Of a stretch of DNA of 64,000 nucleotides, positions 33,245 to 44,819 are shown in pieces. The stretch comes from Terana coerulea. Taxonomy: Eukaryota; Basidiomycota; Agaricomycetes; Polyporales; Phanerochaetaceae. The translations under genes and the position numbers were made by a program. Below the pieces are notes generated by a model that was given only the letters and a program-made list of their open reading frames with translations, did no database searches and was not told the DNA's origin. The number at the start of each line of letters is the position of its first letter. Positions within the stretch are counted from its first letter, which is position 1. The DNA lies in the NCBI GenBank assembly GCA_024811115.1, contig JAKOGH010000647.1, positions 29,620 through 93,619 of the forward strand, read 5' to 3'.

Positions 33245-33954
33245 CAAGCCTGTATTTGTATTTGCATGGGCAATAGTAGATGGTTACTACAAGACTTGAG
33301 GTTCTGGCACTGCCAGAGATATCGCAGATATCAGAGTGTGAGTCAGCCGCTGAATTATGAGCAAATAAAAGCTACAAGCGGTGACGGGATATCGACACCA
33401 CCGGGCCCTCGGTCAAGGGAAGTGCGGAAGGACTTATAATAACTTAAGGAAAAGCCAGTGCCGCAGCTGATAGTCTTCTGTTTCTTACATTCACCGACAG
33501 AAGTAACGCACGCTGCAAAACAATACTTCAGCACCAGGGTTATGCCCTAGCTCGCGTGCGCATCAGGGATCATTAATGAACCTCGGGCTATCGCGTGAGA
33601 GGCGATAATGTTAGCCACTACACCATATCGAATTGCATGCAGGTTAGGCATATATAAATACATTGTATTTTACTTTCTCCGTACGCCGTCAAGTTAGAGT
33701 ATTTCTTTGGTATTTCTTTCCAAGTGCACGAATCTGTGTTAGTACGGCCCATGGATTAGTACCGTCCTTCAACCTATATTTTGCAATGTCTTGCGGTCCG
33801 AGTAAGTAGTCTGCTCAAATGGAATAGGCCGGCTGAGCGTGCACCACCACAGGGCAGCCTCTACTATAGTCTATCATATGGATACACTGGCATACAATAC
33901 ATCTAGTCGTACAAAGCCTCCTCGCTCGCATCGATAACACATGGTAATATTCTA
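33245..33954. other. Convergent intergenic region
   Basis: 3' flanks of ALG6 and SGF29. AT-richer than its surroundings in 33640-33720; no coding segment recognised. Confidence 0.4.
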
Positions 33955-35288
33955 TTAGCTGCCTCCAGGCCACTCCACTACCCATTGTGCGGATACGTTA
34001 TGCTCCTGATCGTCGTCGTCCTCAAATTTCAACTTATACATGGGGATTTGCTTGGTTACCAGGACATTCTATCAGTAGGTGATCAGTTCCAGCCCACGCA
34101 ACATATCCCGGGAACTCACTCGAGTCATATCCTTAGGGCTTTCGATAACTTCCGCACGGTAGAAACAGCTCGTATCTGGGTATAATGCCATCACCGTCGA
34201 ACCCGTTCCGAATTCTGGGTATGCGTTTAGGTGAGCAGCGCTGTCCGGAGGAGCTGTCATGTCCGGAAGCGGAATAATGCCCCGTAGTGTTGTATTGTAG
34301 CACCTAAGATATGGTATACATGAGCCGCGTATAGAACCGACCGTTGGAGAACGTACATTCCCGGAGAACCATCTTCTTGCGGCTCCGGATCTTGAACCTC
34401 GTATCTGGCGCAAGTCATTATTTTTCAGCCAATCCCTCACGAGCTATACGTACGTACCGATTTTTGTCTTGGTTGATAGACTTTGTGACAACGGCGAGTA
34501 TCCAGTCTTCATCCTTGCCACCAAGGGACTCAACAGCTTTGCTCGTATTTGTCGGCGGATGGAATGCTACCTTACGCCCAGGTCGTAGTGGTAGTTGCTT
34601 GTGCAGCGCCTCTCGCCTAGCTTTCGGCTCGCGAGAGAAGGGTATGTGTGCCGGCGGGCCTACGGATCCACGAGGTGGGACGGTGATGGAGACGCCTCGA
34701 GTCGGGCCCGTGCTCCCGTTGCCTGCAACGGGTGTCACTGTGCCAGATGGAGACTGCGGGCGGGGCCGTTTACTTCGTTTCTCTAAGGCACATGTCAGAT
34801 GAGTGTACCTGCATGTGCTGCCTGCGTACTGGCCTTGTGGGACAACCTGAGTATCCGAAGCCTGGCGCATAGCCACAAGGATTCCCAGAAGCTGAGAGCA
34901 CTGCTCAAGCGCCCTACAAACATATTTACGGTCAAATGAACGTACGTATTCAAACGTGAAAGACCTACTGAACGTCGCGCTCTGCTAATGTGCCAATCTC
35001 TTTGAGACCGGCAGTTAATTTCTTGTATGTCGTCTTTACGCTATCATAGCCTTCCGCAGGCAGTGTGTCATCCATCGGCCACGCAGAAATCAAACGGTTG
35101 ACTCGGCCAATCGTCTCCGCAGTTGTTTCTTCTCGCTCGAATAACGACGCGAAAGCGGGCTTGACCTGAGTAGCCCACAAGCTGAACTCTGAAGGGTGGG
35201 TCAGTGATGATGGCCGTGGCAAAAGTTGAACCAAAGGCAAACCTTCTGCATTGGCTGGCATTGGCGGCACAGCTCTTCTGTTAGTCAT
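33955..35288 (-). CDS. SGF29: SAGA complex subunit SGF29 (tandem Tudor, H3K4me reader)
   Basis: Chromatin reader of the SAGA histone acetyltransferase complex. The N-terminal helical part has EFSLWATQVKPAFASLFE and YDSVKTTYKKLTAGLKEIGT. A basic linker follows, then the SGF29 tandem Tudor domain: GRKVAFHPP, DEDWILAVVTKSINQDKNR, YEVQDPEPQEDG, IIPLPDMTAPPD, GSTVMALYPDTSCFYRAEVI and MYKLKFEDDDDQEHNVSAQW, ending VVEWPGGS at a stop codon on 33957-33955. The aromatic residues of the peptide pocket (Tyr and Phe of ALYPDTSCFYRA) are present. The start at 35288 (MTNRRAVPPMPANAE) with an intron before EFSLW is preferred; a longer N-terminus from 35552 is possible but poorly conserved in character. Confidence 0.85.
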
Positions 35289-35299
35289 TACCTCCAGTG

Positions 35300-36440
35300 T
35301 TGGCATACGGTCTAGTGCGATGCCCCAATGGCGGAGATATGGTTTGTGCTGAGTTCTGCTTTGCAGTAGGACGTGCGTACTGCGTGCAAACGTACAAGGC
35401 GGAAGCCACGTGGTCGGCCCAAGAGAAGCGTACCTGCCGTCTGATCCGATTTCTAAGCGTCTGGCGCCACCCCTCCTTCGTCCTGAACGGGCAACCCGAA
35501 CTCCCCTCAGTCCGGCCACCATATGTCTACCATTCACTTCGGTGAATTCCACGACATATCTGGTCTCAGTATCGCAAAATTCTAGGTGTGTCTTTAAGCT
35601 GCAGCCTATAGCTGTGCCATTTGTCTGAACTTCTTCTCTGCTCTTTCTTTCTAGGCGACAAGAGTCTAAGCCGAAGGATGCTCACCGTGAAACCAACGGT
35701 AGCTTCCGCTACGCACTTGTCAAGTATCCTTGGACTATCCGAACTTATGGGGCAGAATGCTTGCTTTAAAGCTCGGCTCCGACGTATTTGGTGTCGTCTA
35801 CGTCATTCAGTCGAGCCACTCGGGGTCGGCGAGCATCGACCTCGGCGATACTTTCAAATCGTTCACAGAAGTATGCCGACTCACAAGGGGACCTAGAGCT
35901 ATCAGTGGTCTTCTGACCTCAGTCAATCTCGCGATGTACGCAATAATCTTCTCGCTTAGGGATGTCGCTAAATTGGTTGTTGTACAGGCACGGCTATACA
36001 CAAGGTTCGGATCGACTGTCATCCAACCTTTGCTCGTATATTGTCGGCAACGGAGACTAAGGCACGACCGTCTCCGGGTCGCTCCAAAAATCCAAGAATG
36101 CATGCCGAATATTGCGCAGTCGTGTTATTTAGGCCTTCTCAAAGTCGGTGACCGATTTTCAACATATTGAAGCGCAGCGTTAACGCTGTTGCCTTGTAGT
36201 AGAGCTGCCAAGATGTCCTCCGTAGCATGGCCGGCATAGGCTACCATTCTTCAGTCGAGACGATTATCGATGTGATTCCACATCCAAAGACGTTTCATAA
36301 CGCTCCGAATTGACCCTTGTTTGCCCAGCGATGATGTTTGCCCTCGGTCGAGAGGAGTCAATCCCGACATTCCTACCCAAGTTTCTCAGTTGAAGCAATT
36401 GAATTGTCAGCCTGTGGTACTGCGCGCCTTACGCGCCTCT
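35300..36440. other. Unresolved region between SGF29 and alcohol dehydrogenase
   Basis: Several plus-strand ORFs and plausible GT-AG introns occur between 35490 and 36170. One chain starts MSTIHFGEFHDISGL at about 35522, and one exon reads NGSFRYALVKYPWTIRTYGA at about 35700. No chain gives a protein I recognise, so I do not call a gene. Confidence 0.3.
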
Positions 36441-36449
36441 TTGGTGTTG

Positions 36450-36457
36450 TATAAAAG
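36450..36457 (+). promoter_or_regulatory. TATA box of the alcohol dehydrogenase gene
   Basis: TATAAAAG lies 52 bp upstream of the ATG at 36502. Confidence 0.55.
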
Positions 36458-36501
36458 CTTGCAGCAACTTGTACGAAGAGACAACACTGGTAGTTCCTTC
36501 C

Positions 36502-37818
36502 ATGGCTTCCTCTGATCTGCCTAAGACCTACCCCGTCTACCGCTGGGATAAGGCCCACGGTCCTCTCGTGCGCGCCGAGGTGCCTTTGAAGGACCCTCAA
36601 GATGGTGAAGTCCTTGTCAAGGTCTTGGCTTGCGGTGTATGCGGAACGTAAGTTTCCCTCTGATATCTGGCTGATGGTGTCTTTACTGACACCGCTCTTT
36701 TTTCAGTGACGGCGGACTGCACAGCAACTCCATATTACCGCTGAACTTCCCGGTTATCCCTGGCCACGAAGTCATTGGAGACGTTGTTGCCGTGCACCCT
36801 AGTGTATCATCGTTCAAGGTCGGTGATCGCGTTGGTGCGCCCTGGCAGCGTGGTTTCTGCAACGAGTGCCGCTACTGTGCCGCAAATCAGCCTCTTGGCT
36901 GTGAGAAAATATACCTATTCAGTACTGGCACGTGAAACGCTTTTAGGTTTCTGAATGTCGGCACTCATTCAATACAGGCGGATTCTCAGATGGTGGTCTC
37001 GCGCAATACCTCACAGTTCCCACCTCCGGAATATGCCACGTTCCAAAGGAGTTGGATCCCGCTGAGGCGGCTCCCTTGATGTGTGCAGGAGTGACTTGCT
37101 ACAGTGGGTAATATCTTATGACAGTGACATCCTTAGATTTATGAGCAGCCAACAGAGTCCTTGGAATACCTCAGGATTAGCCCCAACGCCACCGTCGCGG
37201 TTCACGGTATCGGGTATGTGCTATTTACATAGTGGCACACGACGATCAGAGAAGCTGACAGCCCTACAGAGGACTTGGTCACCTCGCGATCCAGTATTGC
37301 AAGGCGATGGGGTTCCGCACAGTCGCCATCTCATCGTCTGACAAAAAGCGAGAGCTCGCACTGTCGCTCGGTGCCGACATCTATGTCGACGAATCTGCCC
37401 AGGATGCGGTAGAAGAGCTCAACAAGCTCGGCGGCGCGGACGTCATCGCCGCAACGGCTCCCAGCTCCGAGGGCTTGCTCAAGCTCATCCCAGGCCTTGC
37501 ATTTGAGGGCAAGCTGCTTGTGCTCTCCCTCCCCGCTGATGCTGTCCCGTTCGTGCCGAGTGAGTTGCTTGCTCTCGTTCGCTGCAGCTTCATGAACGAT
37601 TGCTTAATCGATACCTTGCAGAGTCAATCGTCACGAGGCGGCAGTCCATCGTCGGCTACTTTTGTGGCACCACCGCGGACTGCGAGGAAACGGTTGCGTT
37701 CTCACTGCGCCATGGCATCAAGAGCCTGGTGGAGAGGTTCCCGTTCGACAAGGCTCCGGAGGCTTTCGAGCACCGCGAGAAGGCCCGGTTCAGGGCTGTC
37801 GTGTTGCCATGGGAGTAA
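36502..37818 (+). CDS. Zinc-dependent alcohol dehydrogenase (MDR superfamily)
   Basis: Cytosolic NAD(P)-dependent alcohol dehydrogenase. Catalytic zinc ligands: LACGVCGTDGGLHSN (Cys), VIPGHEVIGDV (His-Glu) and PLMCAGVTCYSG (Cys). Structural zinc ligands: FCNECRYCAANQPLGCE, four Cys in the usual spacing. The Rossmann segment reads GIGGLGHLAIQYCKAMGF, and VAISSSDKKRELALSLGAD follows, with Ser rather than Asp at the cofactor-selecting position; that favours NADP(H) (inference). About five introns; the first follows GVCGT (near 36648) and the last begins near 37560. The C-terminal part is FCGTTADCEETVAFSLRHGI. Length (about 345 aa) is standard. The substrate range (ethanol, aromatic or branched alcohols) cannot be told. 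Confidence 0.9.
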
Positions 37819-38031
37819 AGCGTATTTCTGTGTTACGTGCACGATGTCTCGCTCCGGTAAATGTATAATAGTTATTTGCGCTGAGACAGCCTGTGAAAGA
37901 GTCGCACTGTGTAATCTGAACTGCTGAGCTGCGTCGTTTCTCTCAACGGACAGCAAAAGCCCCTTGAATTGTCTCATCAAAGGAGCCACATCGGCAACTA
38001 GGCAAGCACACACATTGCTTCTCGGTTCGAG

Positions 38032-39221
38032 CTACGCGGTAGGGATATGGCATTCTATCCATGAGATATACTCTCCGATCGCTTGTTCCGGAATATTCCC
38101 AATTTCGTTGAAGAGGTCGTGGAGCGCGTCCTGGTAGTATGTTATATTTTTGAAGTTCACTCGATGGTTACAGCCCAGACGTACCGGATACAGTACGAGC
38201 CATCTTGTCCGCAGCGGTTATCTTGTTATAGAATGCCTCCGTGGCCTTCGGGCAATTTGCTTCGTCCTTCGTGCCATGGGTGAACAGAACCTGGACTACG
38301 TAAGCATACATCCAGCAAAGATGGATGAGCGCCACTAACAGGGAGATTCTCCGGCCAGTACTTCCAATCCGACTCCAGTAAGTCTTCACCCTAATCAAAA
38401 TTAGACCTCACTGGCAATATGCTGTAGTGGTTATGCACATACCTTGAACACCATATCCCCCAACCCACGCAAGGTACCTTCCTTCTTCCTCCACGGGTCT
38501 TCTTTGAAAGCAGCGACTTTCTCTGGCGCTCTCGAGAAACGCTAGGTGAACTTCGTCAGTCGGTTACAACGGAGACGTATGCAAACACACACCTCTTCAG
38601 GCATAAAAACCGGCATAGTCATGTGTGGGAGTAACGTTGCAAGTCGCGTCGCAAGAAACCGTTGCCATTGGGGAGCCGGACGGGCCAGGTTAATGAGAGG
38701 TGAGAAGGCAATTACGCCAGACACCTTTGTCACGGTGTACGGATTCGGCGGCGCAATGGCATTACGTGTGGCAAAGGACAACACAAGACCACCACCCTGG
38801 AGCACAAATGAGTACGGTAAAATATATAAGTTTCGCTCCGAGCGAAGGAACTGACCGCAGACCATCCCATGAGGAACAGCGGAAGACTGGGATGCTCTCG
38901 ACTCAAGCGCCCGATCCACCATTCCAGATCCGCTAGCTCCAGTGCTCTGCTCGTTTTGCCATAGGATGCGTCGGGGCTCCGATTCTTCACGTCAAGCGCA
39001 GTCTTTCCAAAACCACGCAGATCGTACGCGAAGACCGTAATGCCACGTTCAGGCCACTTTGGGAAGACATGGTCGTACCGCGAAATGTGGTCGGAGAAGC
39101 CATGGACGTAGATCATAATCGCCTTTGGTTGCTCTGCCGCCCAGGTCCTGGAATAAAATTGGTGTCCATCGAACCCCGAAAGCCAGGCCTCGGTGTATGC
39201 CTTGTTCTGAGTGTCAGCCAT
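38032..39221 (-). CDS. Monoacylglycerol-lipase-like alpha/beta hydrolase
   Basis: Serine hydrolase similar to the MGL / YJU3 group, likely cleaving monoacylglycerols or related esters. It begins MADTQNKAYTEAWLSGFDG. AIMIYVHGFSDHISRYDHVF carries the oxyanion-hole HG, and FAYDLRGFGKT follows. The nucleophile elbow LMGWSAGGGLVLSF (Gly-x-Ser-x-Gly) is split by an intron just after WSA. The acid is in VLFTHGTKDEANCPKAT and the catalytic His in QDALHDLFNEIGNIPEQAI, near the end at 38034. At least five introns. The join just before NFKNITYYQDA is uncertain because the apparent intron there is awkward, so a few residues around 38130-38190 may change. Confidence 0.8.
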
Positions 39222-40406
39222 GGAAAGGGTGAGCTAAGGGAAAACACTCACCTATGAATTTTAGCGATTAAAGAGAACCGCGCTGAGAGGCTAGCACTGC
39301 ATATGGGCGGCGATGAAACACGAGTGGGCGAAGGGTCGAGACCATCCTTCAAGCTTCAAGAGTCGGACGTACGCCGAGAGCGTTAGATATCATTATCAGC
39401 TGTCTCACAATACTTTGGTTTGTTGCACTCTTCCAGGGTGACCGTCGGAAGGGCTTGCTTGGCAAAGCTGCCGAGCAGCATACCCAAAGTACCTTCTTGA
39501 AGGCCAGACGGCGGTGGAGCGATGAACGCGCCAATTGGCAGAAAAACAGATTGATTGCATAGCTAATGTGTACATGTCCTTCACGCTATGTTTCGCTCTA
39601 AGACGGTAAGTACTCGAGCTCGAGGGTCCAGACCATGCATATACGAACGTACCATGATCGGTAACTGATCGACCCCTAAATATAGTGAGTGGAAGGTGTG
39701 AACAACCCTGGCTATTGCATGACGGACCTAAGGGACCATTACATATACACTGCATCCGCTCCATGAGAACAACATAGACCGCATCTATGATACGTGACAA
39801 GAATCCTAGTACACCGACGTGGTGAGCGGATAGAAGTAGATGCTATTGGGCATGGTTTGTTCTGGAGCGACTTCTCCAGGCGGAAAGCGGAAACGAGGTA
39901 TCCAGGCGGATATCCACATACTCCAGGAACCGGATATATGCGCCCTGCATCGTATCGGACACTCCTGGTGGGCACTTGATGCACCAGTGAGAGTGATCAT
40001 CGTAGCATGATGCAGGCGATGCAGACCCTGTGCACGCTCTGAATTGCTGGTGAGATGAGCTCGTGTGCTCTCAGCTCATCTGTCGCCTGGGACGGGGTGA
40101 GCCGCGGCCGGGCTGGTTGCGACGGTGCGAGATGATTGGACATCGACGACCGGGGCGAGGAGGGCGGCGGGGACGACGACGGGGTCAGGAGTTGGGCGGG
40201 CGTGGCGGTGTGATATGAACAAGTTCGAGGATGGGAACAGTCCACAGGCTGATGGAAGCGTCCCTAGAAGGAAATTTGGGGCGCTTCCCGGTTGTATCAC
40301 CGCTTTACTGTTTCCCGCTCATCACCTCTTCATAACTCCCGCTCAGAGGGGGTCTCTCGTCCTCGTCCCTTTCTCTCCTTCACCCACCACCGCGACAGGA
40401 CTTGCG
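39222..40406. other. Divergent intergenic region
   Basis: About 1.2 kb between the hydrolase (minus) and the DUF6533-like gene (plus). The last 130 bp is CT-rich leader sequence. No coding segment recognised. Confidence 0.4.
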
Positions 40407-41809
40407 ATGTCGGCCGACCCCTCTCAAGCGCTCCCTCCGTCCCTCGACCTCCCCCCTCACCTCTCCGCCCACAAGTACTTCTTCGTCTGCACGCTCACCG
40501 TCGCAGCCTGGGACACTCTTGTCCTCTCTCCGCGATCATGGCGACTCTTCCGCACCAAGGAATGGCCATTCCTTAAGATCGCCTACCACTTCCTCCGCCT
40601 ATTCATGCCCATTGAGTTTACGATTGTCGGCGTAGCATTCTTCGACACCAAGTGGTCGCTCGATGTGAGTACTCTTCTGGGCCCTGTATCTATTCTTGCG
40701 GGACTGCAGTCCAAGGGCTGCCCTCAGCGTAGCGTCGTCAGATGAGCCTAGCGCGATGAGAAAAATGCATCTCCGTTGTCCTTCGGGGCTATCAGACGCT
40801 CTCCTGCCCTCACGCCCATCCGTTAGAGTTAAATGACAAACACGCGGAGCATTCTCGTAATACACCTACTGACCATACTCTCTCCTTAGACCTGCTCGCA
40901 TTTCTACCTGTTCGAACCCATCTGCACTGCAATTCTCCTGGCCGTCTGCTCTGCTGTCCATGTCATTCGCATTCATGCTATCTACGAGAAGTCGCGCGGC
41001 GTCCTGACGCTCATGTCGTCCCTGTTCGCTTTGCAAGTGGTGGTTACGGCCATCTGCTGCGGGTTCTACCGAGGTAAGCTTACATCTGATGACGGTGTCC
41101 AACAGGTTACTGACAAACACATCTGGTAGTCACCCCCGTCGAAGAAGGTCAGGGCTGCATTGCCTCGCCCAAACACAACTGGGTCGGCATCTACTGGCTC
41201 TCCGCGACCCTCCTGTACACCGCCTCGCTCGTCCTCGCCCTCCAGCGCTCCTTCCGCTCGCTCAAGGTCAAGCAGATCTCGTACTGGAAGCTGATGCTTC
41301 GCGACGGCCTGAACCTGTACGCCGCAATCTGGCTTGTCAACATGGTCAACATGCTCTTCTGGTTCATCATCAAGCCCACGGGCGCGGAAGACCCCGTGCG
41401 CACGATCGTCACAAGCATGGCCGCCGTCCTCACGACGTCCATGACGCTCCGCATCATCCTCGCCGTGCGTGGCTCGCTCGCAAAGGGCGGCGTCTTCGCC
41501 GTCAGCACCGCGCACTCGCACTCGCACCCCTCGACACACGTCATCTCTGCCCGCAGCGCACCCGCCGCGGGCCCCGTCCTCAGCCTGCGCGACCCGCAGC
41601 AGGGCACGTACACCGTTGGTCTCGGCGCCGAGCCGAAGGCGCGCGACTGGACTGACGACAAGGAGAGCGACCAGATCGGTGAGGTTAAGGGCGAGGGCGT
41701 CTACCCCATCGAGGAGGCCTCTGTCGGCACCCCTGAGGAGGAGGGCCCCAAGGGCGTAAAGATCACGATCGACAGGGAGACGGACTACGAGGGTTTCGCA
41801 AAGAAGTAA
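40407..41809 (+). CDS. Multi-pass membrane protein, DUF6533-like
   Basis: A member of a family greatly expanded in agaricomycetes and of unknown function. The N-terminal helix block HKYFFVCTLTVAAWDTLVLS with WRLFRTKEWPFLKIAYHFLR corresponds to the DUF6533 pattern (a helix ending in Asp, then a basic-Trp loop). About seven hydrophobic segments follow, including FEPICTAILLAVCSAVHVIR, VQVVVTAICCGF-like and NWVGIYWLSATLLYTASLVL, then a cytoplasmic tail rich in Ser, His and acidic residues with AHSHSHPSTHVIS and TDDKESDQIGE. Two introns (about 40663-40890 and 41073-41128); the first is long (about 230 bp). Seven-helix shape recalls a receptor, but no ligand or G-protein contact motif is visible. 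Confidence 0.75.
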
Positions 41810-43022
41810 GAGGCTGTTAGAGGACATGCCCGTGTGTTGGCGAACCGTAGCTTCTTGGGACGCGGTTCGTCAGGGCGCATCTCACGACCGTATTTATATC
41901 ACGATATAAGCCATCTGAATCTGCTTCGTCTTCGTCTTGTGCTGATATTTCTCCTTTGTCGTACATAATACTTTGCTCAGGCTTCTGTTTTTTGGCATCT
42001 GGATTTCGGAGGATGGCTATGTACACTACGAAGGCCTCATGTACTACTGTATGCGCAGTTTCCTCAGTTTATATATCATGCTTGACCCCGAAGTTCTGTC
42101 AAATTGAATTGGTGTGGGTGGCATTTGTGTTTGGTAACGAGACGGCTCAGAACCACCAGTACGCTTTTTCTAACAAAGCCGAGTCATCATAAACAATATG
42201 CCAGAAGCTCCTCCCAATGTTGTCCGAGCCAGCTACCTGCGATGGGGTACGTTATTCTTAATAGCGACCAGCGGGACTGGCAGAACTCGGTCGAGCGCGC
42301 GCACACGAGAATTCACGGCAGATTTCCCAAAGAGGCAGATCGCCACGTGCAGAACTCGCGGACGTCACTCTGTGAGTTATTGCACAGCACGGAATGCTGT
42401 GGAGGAACAAACTGGGCGCAAAGGCAGAGATAAAGTTGAGAGAGGCTGCAGCAGGTAGTCACCACGCTCAGCAGCGAGCTGGCCAGTACACTAGTGTTTG
42501 TGAAGAAATTAAACCTTGCATGCAGCTTCCTGCCAGGGTCTGCACACGAAAACACTCACGCTTTATCGGACATCAAAATTCTCGATTGCTACGGCTCTGC
42601 CACTTTAAGGCTATACAAACCATCAAGCTGCCGGACAAGCTTGGGGTCATTCAGGCTCTTTCGCACATTTCTGGATTCCTGTTGTATGCCAATTATTACA
42701 AACAGCTTCCTAAGCATGATTAAATGCGATTCATTGCTCAATGGGCGCTGACTACCTTCCTCTTTGAAATGTGCGGGGTTTCAAGATGTCTGCGCTCGGT
42801 TCAGTGTCCCACCGCAACGCAAAGTATTAATTGATATACGCAAGGTGACCGACGGCGTTGCAACCCGGCCGGCCTCGATTGAAACCAAACCTCATGCCAA
42901 GGTGCAGTATCTGGACCCGTCTATACATCCGCGGTCCGCAAGGCACATGTCATCCTGAGAGATTGGGGAACAGCCCAATCCCACAACATGACATTCACCA
43001 ATACGTCCCAAGGACTAGACAT
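41810..43022. other. Convergent intergenic region, 1.2 kb
   Basis: Lies between 3' ends of the DUF6533-like gene and the ZNG1-like gene. ORFs around 42190-42760 lack recognisable motifs and a consistent exon chain. It may contain decayed repeat DNA. Confidence 0.4.
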
Positions 43023-44610
43023 TCACGACGGCTGCTGAAGGACACTCGTCAAACTCCTCCTAACACGCTCATCCAGCCCTTTACCAATCAACACAAGCTT
43101 CCCCGCCTCCGGCACGCCGATCTCAGCCTCTTCGTGCACCGCTGGCATGATTTCATAGAGGTTACGGACGCCTTGCAGCACGTAGCTCAGCTTGTATTCG
43201 GTGAGGAAGATGCCTTTGCAGCGGAGGACAGTGATCGTCGGATTATCGCCCGCTGTATTGGCGTTCTCGTCGGGAAGCCTACTCTCCCAGAGCACAGTGC
43301 GGATCCATTCGTCCAAGCGATAGAACGCCGTCTTTGTCAAGCGGGGCACACGAACCTGAAGGCTGGAGATCCCACGCAATTCGTAGTGGTGAGGGTGTGC
43401 ATGACCATCATCCGCGCAGCTGTCGTCGTGACCATCGTGTGTGTGCGCTCCATCTGGGGCTGCGTCCCGGATGGAAGAAAGAGGCGTAGACCGTGACGTA
43501 TATGCGTCGATGCCCATGATACGCTTCAAGTCAATGTCGCCCTTGACGGTCCTATGGATAATAGCAGCCGGGTTGACCTGTGATATCAGCTGCTCGACAC
43601 TCTGCACTTGCTCGGATTTGACCAGGTCGGTTTTATTCAATAGGACGACATCGGCACATGCAATCTGCCTGTGAATGAATGAGCACATATGCGGCCCAAT
43701 CAATGATAACGTACCGTAAACTCTCGCCTATGCCGTCAACGGAGTGGTCTTCTTCCATTTGCTGGGCATGTAATCAGTACATGCATGAGAACAGACTTCA
43801 AAAGGCCGGACCTGTCTGCCGAATTTTGCATCCACCACACATACGACTCCATCCAGGTGTATGTCTCGACCCAGGCCAGAAGCGAATTCTTCGTTTTGCC
43901 AAAACATGGACGCTATTGGGCCTGTAGAGCACGTTTGGTTGAGTGGATAGCAGATCGCATCTGGAAGGAGTATGAAATACCTGGATCTGCTAGGCCCGTA
44001 GTTTCTAGCAGAATGTGGTCAAATGCCCCCTTCCTCCGCATCAGCTTCTCGATGGCCGCGACGCCAGAGTCTTTGATACTGCAGCAAAGACAACCGTTCG
44101 CAAGCTCCAGGACCTCTTCGGATGTCCCGCCGGCAGGGTCGTCCTCCGAGGAGACATTGATGGTTTTGGCTGAACAATGAAGAATTGAGTTGGTTTCAAG
44201 GAGAGATCGCTGCGTCCACTGACGTACCTTCAATGTCCTACAAGCGGTTTGGGTTAGACTATGCGCAACACATATTGCAAGCCATTGATTCGCACTGACT
44301 GCAGTGTCTCCAAAATCGTTCATAATCACAGCGATCCTGTAGCCATGCTTCTCGGAAAGAATGCGGCTGGATACATGTGAGAGAACGCAGGCCGAGATAC
44401 GGTATGAAACATACCGAATGAGTGTAGACTTTCCTGCACCCAGAAACCCACAGATGATAGTTAGAGGCACTGTCCGAGCATTTGTCGGGTCCAATGCCAG
44501 CCCTGCAGTGTCAATGTCCTCAGTTTCGATGAGGACGCTATGAGAAAAGTCAGCGGATTTACGGGCTGCAAAGCGCAAAGGAGAACACACGGGACATCGT
44601 CGTCTTCCAT
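43023..44610 (-). CDS. ZNG1-like zinc-chaperone GTPase (CobW/COG0523)
   Basis: G3E GTPase of the eukaryotic ZNG1/CBWD type, which delivers zinc to client metalloenzymes such as methionine aminopeptidase 1. Motifs: [18 protein letters not shown] (Walker A), [27 protein letters not shown] (Cys-x-Cys-Cys zinc site), [13 protein letters not shown] (Walker B region) and [13 protein letters not shown] (guanine specificity). A His/Asp-rich loop [20 protein letters not shown] could bind metal. The CobW C-terminal domain follows ([20 protein letters not shown]). About seven introns. Splicing the first intron gives an N-terminus [19 protein letters not shown] in the place where ZNG1 proteins carry their short client-docking motif. 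The start at 44610 is 210 bp from the divergent STYX-like gene. Confidence 0.88.
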
Positions 44611-44819
44611 GTTCTGAGCTTTCTGGAGTGTTCTGGGTGTGCGTGCGCGAGTAGTTCCGCAGGGGTGATGGTGGAAGTAATCAAGGCGCGTCGACGCGCC
44701 GTCTGGACTGAGCCTCTCGATCAAATAAAGCAACTCGCTGCTGTGCCTTTCCCTTCTCCTTTCTCACCTCTCTCTTTCAAAACCCAAATACACCCTCGCC
44801 GTGTCCAGCACCAACCGCG

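Noticed and set aside
35490..36170. A possible additional gene between SGF29 and the alcohol dehydrogenase
   Set aside because: Several incompatible exon chains are possible, none yields a recognisable protein, and one would overlap the SGF29 5' end.
41066..41827. 253-codon minus-strand ORF
   Set aside because: It is antisense to the GC-rich coding exon of the DUF6533-like gene; its composition is that of a shadow frame and it has no domain.
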